A stretch of DNA of 64,000 nucleotides from Verrucomicrobia bacterium S94 (lineage in GTDB: Bacteria > Verrucomicrobiota > Kiritimatiellia > Kiritimatiellales > Pontiellaceae), in assembly GCA_004299845.1 (NCBI GenBank), contig CP036201.1, positions 3,968,001-4,032,000 on the forward strand. The letters are read 5' to 3'. The position numbers and the translations under genes were made by a program. The notes below the pieces were generated by a model. The model worked only from the letters and a program-made list of their open reading frames with translations, did no database searches and was not told where the DNA came from. Positions 26,854-35,156 of this stretch are shown in pieces. Each line of letters starts with the position of its first letter. The stretch's first letter is position 1.

Positions 26854-27444
26854 TTAAATCCGTCGGGCGATAAACTGAACCACGGCGGCCTGGCCGTAAT
26901 GTTTTGAGCCTTCATTGACTTCGCGTTCAGTTTGCCGGACATGGAAAATGTCGAGCGATTCGAAATCCTGTTTGAGCATTTTGGCGGAATACATCATTTC
27001 CGGAACCGGAGGACCGCCGGTGCCGGGCATTTCAAGATGCTCGGGGGCGTAGGCTTCGAGGAGGAAAATTCCGTTTCCGGTCAGGGCTTTCGCAGAAGCT
27101 GCATGCACTTTTTTACGCAGAGGCGGCTGCAGATGACAGAAGATGGAGACAATGTTGTCCCAGCAGTTCGGCTCTTCCGCAAAATCATTCAGATCCGCGC
27201 AGATGGTTTTAATTTCCACGTTATTTGCTTCGGCCAGCTTCCGGGCTTTCCGAAGCCCGACTTCGGATTGATCCACAGAGGTGACATCAAATCCCCGTTT
27301 AGCCAGATAAACCCCGTTCCGCCCTTCGCCGTCCGCCAGACAGAGAACACTGCCGGGTTTCAGTAGATCGGCATTTTTCTTTAGAAAGTCATTCGGCTCG
27401 GTGCCGTAAACAAATTCATTGGTTGAGTACGTTTTATTCCACAT
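26854..27444 (-). CDS. Class I SAM-dependent methyltransferase
   Basis: A 196-residue protein with SAM motif I as LCLADGEGRNGVYLA (about 33-47) and motif II VTSVDQS. The order and length resemble TehB/thiopurine-type small-molecule methyltransferases; substrate unknown. GGGAG lies upstream of the ATG at 27442-27444. It converges with the di-haem cytochrome gene. Confidence 0.78.
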   Translation of the reverse strand: MWNKTYSTNEFVYGTEPNDFLKKNADLLKPGSVLCLADGEGRNGVYLAKRGFDVTSVDQSEVGLRKARKLAEANNVEIKTICADLNDFAEEPNCWDNIVSIFCHLQPPLRKKVHAASAKALTGNGIFLLEAYAPEHLEMPGTGGPPVPEMMYSAKMLKQDFESLDIFHVRQTEREVNEGSKHYGQAAVVQFIARRI

Positions 27445-27458
27445 GAAAAGCTCCCGTT

Positions 27459-27514
27459 AACGCAAAGAATACTATGACCGCAATGTTATGCGGAGCGTTG
27501 AGTTTCTTTGCGTT
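27459..27514. repeat. Intergenic inverted repeat
   Basis: AACGCAAAGAA at 27459-27469 pairs with TTCTTTGCGTT at 27504-27514, with CCGCA/TGCGG inside the loop. It lies between the ahpF stop and the methyltransferase start; it may be a REP-like sequence or a weak terminator for ahpF. Confidence 0.6.
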
Positions 27515-27531
27515 CCGGTTCTTTAACGGCG

Positions 27532-29082
27532 TCAGTCCAGCTGTTGGATATTTCCGCGGGCGAAATCTTCAAATGCACTGAGTCCGGCTTTGGCGCCTTC
27601 ACCCATGGCGATGATGATCTGTTTGTAGGGGACGGTGGTTAAATCGCCGGCGGCATAAATGCCTGCTTTATTGGTGCGGCAATGGCCGTCCACGACGATT
27701 TCGCCCATTTGGTTCATTTCAACCAGCTCTTTGAATGGCGCGGTATTCGGGCTCAGTCCGATCTGGACGAAAATACCGTCGGCCTGCACGGTCCGGATCT
27801 CGTTCGATACACGGTCGGTGAATTCAATGCCGGAAACTTTGTCGCCGTTATCGAGTATGCGGGAGGCGGCGGCATTGGTGTGAATGGTTACATTATCGAG
27901 GGATTGGGCTTTGTCTACAAGCACGCCGTCGGCTTTCAGCTGCTCGGAAAATTCAAGCAGGGTGACGTGTGAGCAGATGCCGGCAAGATCAATCGCCGCT
28001 TCAACGCCGGAGTTTCCGCCGCCGACCACGACGACCGGTTTGTCTTTATAGAAGGGGCCGTCGCAGTGCGGGCAGAAGGCTACGCCGCGGCCGATATTTT
28101 CTTTTTCGCCCGGGATGCCGAGCTGTCGCCATTTTGCTCCGGTGGCCAGCACCAGTGCGCCGGTCGTTACAGTTTCGCCACCTTTCATATGCAGCGTTTT
28201 GCGATCGCCATCGTCAATGTGTTCTACGCGGCGGTGTTCCAGGATATCGATCGGATATTCGCTGATATGTTCAAAGAGACTTTGTGCGAGGTGCGGGCCT
28301 TCGGTGTAGGGGATGGAAATCAGATTTTCGATGCCTTTGGTTTCATTGACCTGTCCGCCGATCTTTTCTGCGATAATGGCGGTTTTCAATCCTTTTCGTG
28401 CCGTATAGATCGCGGCCGAGGCACCGGCGGGGCCGCCGCCGATGATGGCCACATCGTATGCCTTGATTTCGCCGGTTTCAACGAGGTTGGCTCCGTAGTG
28501 TTCTTCCAGTTTTTCAAGCAGTTCGGAGAGTTCCGCTTTGCCGGCATGAATTAAGGTGTCATCGGCAAAAACAGCGGGAACCCCCTGGATTTTACGGCTG
28601 GCGATTTCATCCTGGAAATGAGTGCCTTCAACCATCTCATGTTGGAAGTCATCGTGAATCAGAGCCATCTGGTTGAGTGCCTGGACCACATCCGGGCAGT
28701 TGACACACGAGGTGGAAACATAACTGACGAGTTTAATGGGGCCCTTCAGCGCTTTGATGCGTTTTCGGATACCGTCGTCGGGCTGTTTCCCTTTGCCGTC
28801 GGCGTTGAGGATGGCAAGAATGAGGGTGGTGAATTCGTGGCCGCCGGGAATGCCGCGAATAATGATCGGCAGGATGTCGCCGTCTCGTTCGATCTGAAAC
28901 TGCAGGCCTTCGGAATCCTGCTCGACGACGGAAATGCGGTCGGAAGTGGAGGCGACGTCATGGAGCATTTCGAGCAGCTCTTTTTCCGCCGGGTGTCCTT
29001 TGGCGGAAACCCGCAGCCGATAGGTGGATTTGAGGTCGGCGTAAACGGTTTTGAGTTGGTCTTTAACAGCTTGTTCTAACAT
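27532..29082 (-). CDS. ahpF: Alkyl hydroperoxide reductase subunit F
   Basis: A 516-residue flavoprotein that reduces AhpC with NAD(P)H. The N-terminal double thioredoxin-fold region (about 1-195) has the CVNCPD redox pair near 130; the C-terminal thioredoxin-reductase part (about 205-516) has the FAD motif [10 protein letters not shown], the active disulfide CPHC and the NAD motif [16 protein letters not shown] lies 7 bases before the ATG. ahpC lies upstream on the same strand, separated by 232 bases that hold strong hairpins. Confidence 0.95.
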   Translation of the reverse strand: MLEQAVKDQLKTVYADLKSTYRLRVSAKGHPAEKELLEMLHDVASTSDRISVVEQDSEGLQFQIERDGDILPIIIRGIPGGHEFTTLILAILNADGKGKQPDDGIRKRIKALKGPIKLVSYVSTSCVNCPDVVQALNQMALIHDDFQHEMVEGTHFQDEIASRKIQGVPAVFADDTLIHAGKAELSELLEKLEEHYGANLVETGEIKAYDVAIIGGGPAGASAAIYTARKGLKTAIIAEKIGGQVNETKGIENLISIPYTEGPHLAQSLFEHISEYPIDILEHRRVEHIDDGDRKTLHMKGGETVTTGALVLATGAKWRQLGIPGEKENIGRGVAFCPHCDGPFYKDKPVVVVGGGNSGVEAAIDLAGICSHVTLLEFSEQLKADGVLVDKAQSLDNVTIHTNAAASRILDNGDKVSGIEFTDRVSNEIRTVQADGIFVQIGLSPNTAPFKELVEMNQMGEIVVDGHCRTNKAGIYAAGDLTTVPYKQIIIAMGEGAKAGLSAFEDFARGNIQQLD

Positions 29083-29144
29083 GGGTTCTCTCCTGATCGT
29101 TCTGAAAATTGCAGGAGAGCTGCCCGCTCTCCATTCCTGAAGGA

Positions 29145-29173
29145 TGCCCCCCGCTCCGGGGGCGGAGCGGGAG
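29145..29173. repeat. GC-rich hairpin in ahpC-ahpF gap
   Basis: CCCGCTCCG and CGGAGCGGG pair around a GGGG loop. No T-run follows on the minus strand, so it may be an mRNA stability element rather than a terminator. Confidence 0.6.
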
Positions 29174-29200
29174 GACTTTGGGGGATGGTGTGTTTTGGGG

Positions 29201-29300
29201 AATGAAGAATTAAGAAGTCAGAATGAAGAATGCCGTGCTGTTTTTCGTGAAGCTTTCGCAGACCATTCATTCTTCATTCATAAATCTACTTTCTTAATTC
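29201..29300. repeat. Long imperfect inverted repeat in ahpC-ahpF gap
   Basis: GAATGAAGAATG at 29221-29232 pairs perfectly with 29268-29279, and GAATTAAGAA near 29207 pairs with TTCTTAATTC ending at 29300. The combined structure is about 100 bases. It may be a small mobile or REP-type repeat. Confidence 0.65.
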
Positions 29301-29314
29301 AGCAGCTGTGCTGC

Positions 29315-29878
29315 TTAAATTTTGCCTACGAGATCCAGACCCGGAGTCAGGGTGTCGGAACCCGGCTGCCAGTTGGCCGGGCAGACCTGATCACCATGTT
29401 CGTGAACGAACTTGGCTGCTTCAAGCTTGCGCAGCGCTTCAGCCGCAGAGCGGCCGATACCGAGGTCATGGATTTCAGCGGTTTTCAGAACGCCGTCGGG
29501 ATCAATGATGAAGGTGCCGCGAAGGGCCAGTCCTTCTTCTTCGATGTAAACGCCGAACTGTTTGGAAACCGCACCGGTCGGATCGGCACCCATCGGGTAT
29601 TTTACTTTGCCGATGGCTTTGGATTCATCGTGCCAGGCCTTGTGTACGAAAGCCGTATCGGTGGAAACGGAGATCACTTCCGCACCGGCTTCCTGGAACT
29701 TCGGATAGAGGTCCGCCAGTTCTTCGAGTTCGGTCGGGCAGACGAACGTGAAGTCGGCCGGGTAGAAGGCCAGTACGACCCACTTACCTTTGTAATCCGA
29801 CAGCGCAATGTCCTTGATCTCGTCGTTCTGGAAGGCTGCCATTTTGAATTCTTCTACGGGTTGTCCGATTTTAACCAT
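29315..29878 (-). CDS. ahpC: Alkyl hydroperoxide reductase subunit C (peroxiredoxin)
   Basis: A 187-residue typical 2-Cys peroxiredoxin. The peroxidatic Cys47 is in DFTFVCPTE and the resolving Cys166 in GDQVCPANW, matching E. coli AhpC. It reduces hydrogen peroxide and organic peroxides with electrons from AhpF. AGGAG precedes the ATG. It lies 66 bases downstream of dps on the same strand. Confidence 0.96.
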   Translation of the reverse strand: MVKIGQPVEEFKMAAFQNDEIKDIALSDYKGKWVVLAFYPADFTFVCPTELEELADLYPKFQEAGAEVISVSTDTAFVHKAWHDESKAIGKVKYPMGADPTGAVSKQFGVYIEEEGLALRGTFIIDPDGVLKTAEIHDLGIGRSAAEALRKLEAAKFVHEHGDQVCPANWQPGSDTLTPGLDLVGKI

Positions 29879-29944
29879 TTTATTTCTCCTGTTCGTTGGT
29901 TTTCAGTGATTTTAATTAAATTTTAAATCTGCGGTTTTCGGGAT

Positions 29945-30385
29945 TTACTGCTCGAGAAAACTCTTCAGCATCCATACGGTTTTTTCATGAACCTGTATCC
30001 GTGCGATCATCAGATCTTCGGATTCAGAATCGTTTTCTTCTCCTGCACAGTCCCGTGCGTTCTTCAGGTCGCTAAGCAGTTTTTCATGGCATGCAACCAG
30101 GTGAAGGACCATTTCCTGTGCGGAAGCGTTTTCTTTAATTTCCTTCATGCCGGCCATATCGGCCAGGTTGGAAAGACCGCCCGGAGCAAGAGCCCCTTTG
30201 GCCCGCACCCGTTCCGCAATTTCATCCACCGCAGTGAAGAGTTCAGTGTACTGTTCTTCAAAAGCGGTATGCAGCGAGAAAAAGGAAGGGCCGCGAACAT
30301 TCCAGTGGCACAGATGGGTCTGGCCGATCAGGGCATAGGTATCTGCAACAACCAGCCTTAATGCGTCTATTAATTGTTGATTCAT
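29945..30385 (-). CDS. dps: Dps-family ferritin-like protein
   Basis: A 146-residue four-helix protein with the Dps ferroxidase pattern HLCHWNVRG followed by FEEQYTELFTAVDEIAERVRA. Dps dodecamers store iron oxidised by peroxide and may bind DNA. It lacks a long basic N-terminal tail, so DNA binding is uncertain. AAGGAG lies ahead of the ATG. Its start is divergent from oxyR (217-base gap), a frequent OxyR-controlled arrangement. Confidence 0.93.
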   Translation of the reverse strand: MNQQLIDALRLVVADTYALIGQTHLCHWNVRGPSFFSLHTAFEEQYTELFTAVDEIAERVRAKGALAPGGLSNLADMAGMKEIKENASAQEMVLHLVACHEKLLSDLKNARDCAGEENDSESEDLMIARIQVHEKTVWMLKSFLEQ

Positions 30386-30602
30386 TTTCAGCTCCTTTCG
30401 TCAGTTAACTGATATCCCGTTCGATGCGCAATAACCTGATACAGAATTCATATTTTGTAAAATATATAGAATTTACTATAGCGATAACTTTTGTTTATTA
30501 AGTTGAATAACGGATAAACGTACCGTAAATAAACTGCTTTATGGAGATTTCGGTTTCCTTGGATTTCTGTGAGTTTCGTGTATTTCGGAGCAGGAGGATG
30601 GA
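30386..30602. promoter_or_regulatory. Divergent dps/oxyR control region
   Basis: An AT-rich gap containing ATAG-N6-CTAT within ATATAGAATTTACTATAG (around 30468-30485), reminiscent of the ATAG/CTAT half-sites of OxyR operators, though spacing is one short of the E. coli consensus. A promoter for oxyR is listed separately. The 3' part contains a GTATTTCGG/CACGAAA-type repeat-like stretch. Confidence 0.45.
30503..30531 (+). promoter_or_regulatory. Candidate oxyR promoter
   Basis: TTGAAT (30503-30508), 17 bases, TAAATA (30526-30531), upstream of oxyR. Confidence 0.45.
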
Positions 30603-31478
30603 ATGAATTTACAGGCTTTTAAATATCTGCTCGCGCTGGATGAGCATGGCGGATTTCATAAGGCAGCGGAAGCGTGCCACGTCAGCCAGCCGGCACTGAG
30701 CATCCAGATTAAAAAGTTTGAAGAGGAACTGGGTATTTCGCTGCTGGAACGCGGGCATAAGGAATTTATCTTTACGCCGGCCGGCCGGGAAGTGCTGGAG
30801 CGAGCACGCGATATTATGCGGCAGGTGCGGGAGATCGAAGAGTTGTCCAGACTCTGGAACGATCCCTATGCCGGGGAGCTCTCGATCGGTGCATTTCCGA
30901 CATTGGCGCCTTATTATTTTCCACAGATTCTCGATCATTTTATCGACAGCTATCCGGAACTTCACATCAACCTGATCGAAGAAAAAACCCATGTGTTGAT
31001 TGAGCGGTTAAAGGCGGGAACGCTGGATGCGGCCTTTCTGGCGGAGCCGGTCGAGGAACCAGCGCTGGAACATGGAACCATTTTTTCAGAAGAATTTTAC
31101 GTGGGCATTCCGCCGAATCATGCGCTGTCGAAGCGCAAGACCGTTGATCCGGCCAAACTCTCTTCCGAAAAGCTGCTGTTGCTTGAAGAGGGGCACTGTC
31201 TGCGCGGACAGGCGCTGGAATACTGTTCCTCCGCCGGTATGGGCGAGGTATTGAATTTCCGGGCTTCTTCCATGGAGACGCTGCTGCAGATGGTGGCGAT
31301 GGGGCGCGCTATTTCACTGATTCCCGACTGTGTGGCCAAACGAAATCCGCAGATTCATTATGTGAAACTCAAAGGCGGTGGTGCCACGCGGACGATCGGC
31401 CTTTTCTGGCGTAAATCCAGTGTCCGGAAAGATCTTATGCTCGAACTGGTGGATGATCTCAGTCGGGACTACACATAA
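30603..31478 (+). CDS. oxyR: Peroxide-sensing LysR-type regulator OxyR
   Basis: A 291-residue LysR protein: winged helix at 1-60 (FHKAAEACHVSQPALSIQIKKFEEELG) and a periplasmic-binding-type sensor domain. The redox Cys199 and Cys208 in GHCLRGQALEYC fall at exactly the E. coli OxyR numbers, strong evidence for a disulfide peroxide switch. The ATG at 30603 has an AGGAGG site. It is divergent from dps and next to ahpC/ahpF, its classical targets. Confidence 0.95.
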   Translation: MNLQAFKYLLALDEHGGFHKAAEACHVSQPALSIQIKKFEEELGISLLERGHKEFIFTPAGREVLERARDIMRQVREIEELSRLWNDPYAGELSIGAFPTLAPYYFPQILDHFIDSYPELHINLIEEKTHVLIERLKAGTLDAAFLAEPVEEPALEHGTIFSEEFYVGIPPNHALSKRKTVDPAKLSSEKLLLLEEGHCLRGQALEYCSSAGMGEVLNFRASSMETLLQMVAMGRAISLIPDCVAKRNPQIHYVKLKGGGATRTIGLFWRKSSVRKDLMLELVDDLSRDYT

Positions 31479-31544
31479 AACACGTTTTACATTTTCCGCT
31501 TTAATCGGAAGTGTTTCACCCGTATGCGCTGGATTTGGCGGTGT

Positions 31545-32270
31545 TCAGTTCAGAAAAAAGCGGCGACATACCAGGATTCCGCAGCCGAAAAATGATATCA
31601 GGACCAGGGTCACCGGTTCCGGAACCTGGCTGATATCCATATTGTTGAACTGCACGGTTTCGCCAAGCATGCTGGCCAGCGTTTCGGTCTGAAGTTCAAC
31701 GTATAGATCCCCTCCGGAGGTGTCCAATCCGTCGAAGTTAAACGTTGCTGTTTTTGAGCTTCCGAACAGGGTCAGAAAATCAATGATACCTAACAGTCCT
31801 GTTCCTGTGGCCGTCGAGGCCAAAACGGTGTCCGTTATTCCATCGGTAACCCCAATCTCCACCTGAATGGAGCCGAGCAGGCCGACGAGTGCTTCGTTTT
31901 CGGTGCTCAGACTGAAGCTATAGGTTTCTCCGGCCAGAAGAGTTGGTCCGGAGAATACGCGTCGGGCAGTCACTTCTCCGGCGAGGCCGGCTGCGCCGGT
32001 TCCGGAAATTGTAAAGTTGCCGTCACCGGGCATCGCGGCACTCAACGTGTATATCGCTCCAAGAGGAAGTTCTACTGTGGTATTCCACCCTTCTCCGAGT
32101 GTTCCGGTTGCCAGATCTCCGGCTAGGACTTCTGCCGTAGCCGAAACCGGACCGGGAGGAGCACCTGCTCCTGAATAATCAAACACATCGGTTACCAGAG
32201 CGGCAGAACAGGGCTCAGCTATGGTAATTAGAGAAATCGCCGTAATTAAAATCCCGTATTTTAGACTCAT
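31545..32270 (-). CDS. PEP-CTERM sorted exported protein
   Basis: A 241-residue protein with an N-terminal signal peptide (about 1-23) and a C-terminal PEP-CTERM tail: VPEP followed by a hydrophobic stretch and RRF near the end. Such proteins are processed by exosortase and usually attached to exopolysaccharide. The middle is Gly/Thr-rich beta sequence without a recognised domain. GAGG lies 8 bases before the ATG at 32268-32270. No exosortase gene is in the window. Confidence 0.82.
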   Translation of the reverse strand: MSLKYGILITAISLITIAEPCSAALVTDVFDYSGAGAPPGPVSATAEVLAGDLATGTLGEGWNTTVELPLGAIYTLSAAMPGDGNFTISGTGAAGLAGEVTARRVFSGPTLLAGETYSFSLSTENEALVGLLGSIQVEIGVTDGITDTVLASTATGTGLLGIIDFLTLFGSSKTATFNFDGLDTSGGDLYVELQTETLASMLGETVQFNNMDISQVPEPVTLVLISFFGCGILVCRRFFLN

Positions 32271-32456
32271 ATCCTAGGCCTCATTGGTTTTCCGGACTTA
32301 AAAATAATCAGGGATTTGGAAGATGTCAATATTTATATATAAGTTTGTTGATTTGTTTTGTTTGATGTTGTTTTTTGTTGTTTATAAAATTGTGATCAGT
32401 AGGGCATATCTAAAAAACTGCCGTTGCAGATCTGGTACAAAGATGAGCTTATGTTT
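32271..32456. other. AT-rich intergenic region, nothing recognised
   Basis: A T-rich tract with TTGTTG repeats (about 32340-32385) upstream of the PEP-CTERM gene. It may hold its promoter; no reliable hexamers were identified. Confidence 0.4.
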
Positions 32457-32680
32457 ATGAAATACAGAAAGCACAACAGCGACAGCGGATTCTTCGATTA
32501 TCAGGAACGGGTGGAGAAACTCAAACAGCGCACAACTGCGCTCGATAGGTTGAACGAAACGGTGGACTGGGAGCGGTTTCGCCCGGTGCCTGAAAAGCGG
32601 ATGAACTATTCGGATCAGAGCGCCCTCCCTATGATCCGCTGTTTATGTTCAGGGGGATTATGCTTCATAAATACTGCCGC
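32457..32680 (+). pseudogene. IS5-type transposase N-terminal remnant
   Basis: The frame from ATG 32457 (MKYRKHNSDSGFFDYQERVE) matches the start of IS5-family transposases through NYSDQS. A frameshift near 32620 moves similarity to another frame, where PPYDPLFMFRGIML and HKY follow, after which it decays. The catalytic DDE region is absent and no terminal inverted repeats were found, so this is a dead fragment. Confidence 0.65.
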
Positions 32681-32857
32681 CGGACCGGCGGATCAGCGAA
32701 AGACACTGCAATTCAGCCGTCTAGGGCCGGTAATCAGAAGCCTTTCGGGTAGAAAAAAACGGAATTCCATGAGGAGTCAGAGGGAAGCAGGGTTAATGGA
32801 CGTGCCCTACGTTTTAGTTTGACTTGCCCCCGTTTCAACCCCTACACACTCCGAGCT

Positions 32858-33943
32858 ATGTTATACGACGTTCCAGTACATCTTGGCGATCGCTCCTATA
32901 TTATTCATATCGGGGCGGGAATTTTGGATTCGGTCGGCGCGCGCTGCGCCGATGCAGGGCTCAAAGGTAAATGTTTAATCATAACCGACGAAAATGTCGG
33001 CGGACATTATGGCGATGCCGTTTTTCAATCGTTGGAAAACGCCGGTTTTTCCCCGTCGATGGTCACGCTTCCTCCCGGAGAGCAGACAAAATGCGGCGAT
33101 CAGGTATTTGCTTTGTACAGTGAATGCATCAGAGCCGGTCTCGACCGCAAATCGTTCATTGTTGCGCTCGGCGGCGGGGTGATGGGCGATCTCGCAGGTT
33201 TTGTGGCGGCCTCGTTCCTGCGCGGCATTCCGTTTGTGCAGGTGCCGACGTCGCTGCTGGCGATGGTCGACAGTTCGGTCGGCGGAAAAACCGGGATCAA
33301 TATTCCGGAGGGCAAAAACCTTGTCGGGGCGTTTTATCAGCCTGAGCTGGTTATGGCTGATCTTGATACTCTCAAAACACTGCCGCCGCGTGAATATGCC
33401 GCCGGTCTGGCTGAAATTGTGAAATACGGGATCATTTACGATGCGCCGTTTTTCCGGACGCTGGAAGAACAGGTTGAAAATCTGCCCGACGTTGGAAATG
33501 CGGAGCTGCTGGCGAAAATGGTCGGTCGCTCGTGCGAGGTGAAGGCAGAGGTGGTTGCGCAGGATGAACGGGAAGGCGGGCTCCGGGCCATTCTGAATTT
33601 CGGCCATACGGTGGGTCATGCAATTGAGAAAGTGGCGGGCTACGGCGAATATGTGCATGGCGAAGCGGTGGCGATCGGGTCGGTTTATGCGGCACGGGTG
33701 TCGGTGGAACTGACCGGGCTTTCGCCGGCGGATGCCGACCGTATTGAAAGGATTTTTGCGGATTTGAACCTTCCTGTGCGTGCGCCGGGGCTGGAATGGG
33801 GCAAATTGCGGGAGGCGCTTTCGGTCGATAAAAAAACCATCGGCGGTATGCCCAAATTTGTATTGGCTTCTGAGATCGGAAAGGTTTCGTTCGGCAATGA
33901 GGTGCCGGAAGAGCTCATGGAAAAAATCTGGACCAGTTTATAA
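32858..33943 (+). CDS. aroB: 3-dehydroquinate synthase
   Basis: A 361-residue enzyme of the shikimate pathway converting DAHP to 3-dehydroquinate with NAD and a divalent metal. Characteristic segments are GGGVMGDLAGFVA, the Lys/Asp region MVDSSVGGKTGIN, AEIVKYG, and the metal ligands in NFGHTVGHAIE and YGEYVHGEAVAIG. The open frame begins at 32819, but the ATG at 32858 begins the conserved first strand. A hairpin repeat and dprA follow. Confidence 0.95.
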   Translation: MLYDVPVHLGDRSYIIHIGAGILDSVGARCADAGLKGKCLIITDENVGGHYGDAVFQSLENAGFSPSMVTLPPGEQTKCGDQVFALYSECIRAGLDRKSFIVALGGGVMGDLAGFVAASFLRGIPFVQVPTSLLAMVDSSVGGKTGINIPEGKNLVGAFYQPELVMADLDTLKTLPPREYAAGLAEIVKYGIIYDAPFFRTLEEQVENLPDVGNAELLAKMVGRSCEVKAEVVAQDEREGGLRAILNFGHTVGHAIEKVAGYGEYVHGEAVAIGSVYAARVSVELTGLSPADADRIERIFADLNLPVRAPGLEWGKLREALSVDKKTIGGMPKFVLASEIGKVSFGNEVPEELMEKIWTSL

Positions 33944-34005
33944 CCACGGAAAACGCGGGATACACAGAAACTGAAATATTTGTGTTTTCAGTGTATTCCG
34001 CGGAT
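33944..34005. repeat. Hairpin repeat of the CACGGA-GATACACAGAAA type
   Basis: CGCGGGATACAC (33954-33965) pairs imperfectly with GTGTATTCCGCG (33991-34002), with CTGAAA/TTTTCAG in the loop. It resembles short intergenic repeats at 43125-43191 and partial ones at 30541-30595 and 37711-37760. Confidence 0.6.
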
Positions 34006-34010
34006 CACTC

Positions 34011-35138
34011 ATGCAGGAACGGTTGGCATATATTGTTTTGAATATGATCGAGGGGCTGGGGCCGGTAAGTGTCCGGCGGCTCATCGATTGCCTGGGATCG
34101 CCGCGGGCGATTCTGGAAGCCGGTTGCGAAGAGCTGATGAAGGCGCGTGGTGTGGGTGAGAAGCTGGCGTTTAAAATTATCACTCAGCGTGATTCGCTCG
34201 ATGCCGAGGCTGAAATTGATAAAGCGGCGGAGTTGGGGGTACGGCTGATTACCCCGATGGATACGGAATATCCGGAAGCCCTGAAGGCTATTCATGATCC
34301 GCCGCTGGCGCTGTATGTCAGAGGGCGTCTGATTCCGGAGGATGCAAAGGCACTGGCGATTGTCGGTTCGCGTTCGACCTCGCAGTATGGGCTGAAAGCG
34401 GCGGATCGTTTTGCTTTTCAGCTGGGGCAGACCGGGTTTACCGTGGTCAGCGGGCTGGCGCGGGGAACGGATACCGCCGCGCATCGGGGAGCACTGAAAG
34501 GCAACGGGCGGACCGTTGCGGTGCTGGGCGGTGCGATAGACCGGCTTTATCCGCCGGAAAATGCGGAGCTTGCTGAAAAGATAGCAGCACAGGGGGCGGT
34601 GATTTCGGAATATCCGCTGGGGCGTCAGGCCGATCGCATGACGTTTCCGTACCGGAACCGGATTATCAGCGGGTTGAGTATGGGGGTGCTGCTGATTGAG
34701 TCGGATCTCAAGGGCGGTTCGATGCATACGGCCGATGCGGCGATGGAGCAGGGTCGTACTGTTTTTGCGCTACCGGGACGGATTGATACGCCGGGGGCAA
34801 AAGGTCCGCATTTTTTAATTAAGAACGGAGCCAGGCTGGTTCAGTCGCTGGACGATATTTTAGAAGAGTATGAACTGCTGATTCCGCCGGAAGAGCTGGA
34901 GATGCCGGAGGCTGCAACTGCGGCACGCCCGGATGTTCCGCTGTCGGAGCAGGAACGTAACGTGGTGGAAGCTCTGTGGCAGGAGCCGCTGGATGTCGAT
35001 ACGCTGGCACGGGCCGTTGGAATTGCAAGTCATGAATTGAGCGGTCTGCTGCTCGGTCTCGAAATGAAGCGGGTCGTCCGAACACTGCCTGGTAAGGTGG
35101 TTGAATTGGCTGATGATTTAAGAACAGGAAAATTTTAA
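34011..35138 (+). CDS. dprA: DNA processing protein DprA
   Basis: A 375-residue RecA-loading protein for incoming single-stranded DNA in natural transformation. N-terminal helix-hairpin-helix region (about 10-70), Rossmann core with VGSRSTSQYG, VVSGLARGTDTAAH and FPYRNRIISGLS, and a C-terminal winged helix (about 310-370). All core motifs are intact. dprA-topA-xer follow each other with short gaps, a common order. Other competence genes are not in the window. Confidence 0.94.
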   Translation: MQERLAYIVLNMIEGLGPVSVRRLIDCLGSPRAILEAGCEELMKARGVGEKLAFKIITQRDSLDAEAEIDKAAELGVRLITPMDTEYPEALKAIHDPPLALYVRGRLIPEDAKALAIVGSRSTSQYGLKAADRFAFQLGQTGFTVVSGLARGTDTAAHRGALKGNGRTVAVLGGAIDRLYPPENAELAEKIAAQGAVISEYPLGRQADRMTFPYRNRIISGLSMGVLLIESDLKGGSMHTADAAMEQGRTVFALPGRIDTPGAKGPHFLIKNGARLVQSLDDILEEYELLIPPEELEMPEAATAARPDVPLSEQERNVVEALWQEPLDVDTLARAVGIASHELSGLLLGLEMKRVVRTLPGKVVELADDLRTGKF

Positions 35139-35156
35139 TAGCAGGGAAGAGAGAGA

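Noticed and set aside
26725-26907. A small plus-strand frame with a hydrophobic stretch after the di-haem cytochrome
   Set aside because: It begins inside the end of the cytochrome gene, runs through its terminator and overlaps the methyltransferase end; no independent support.
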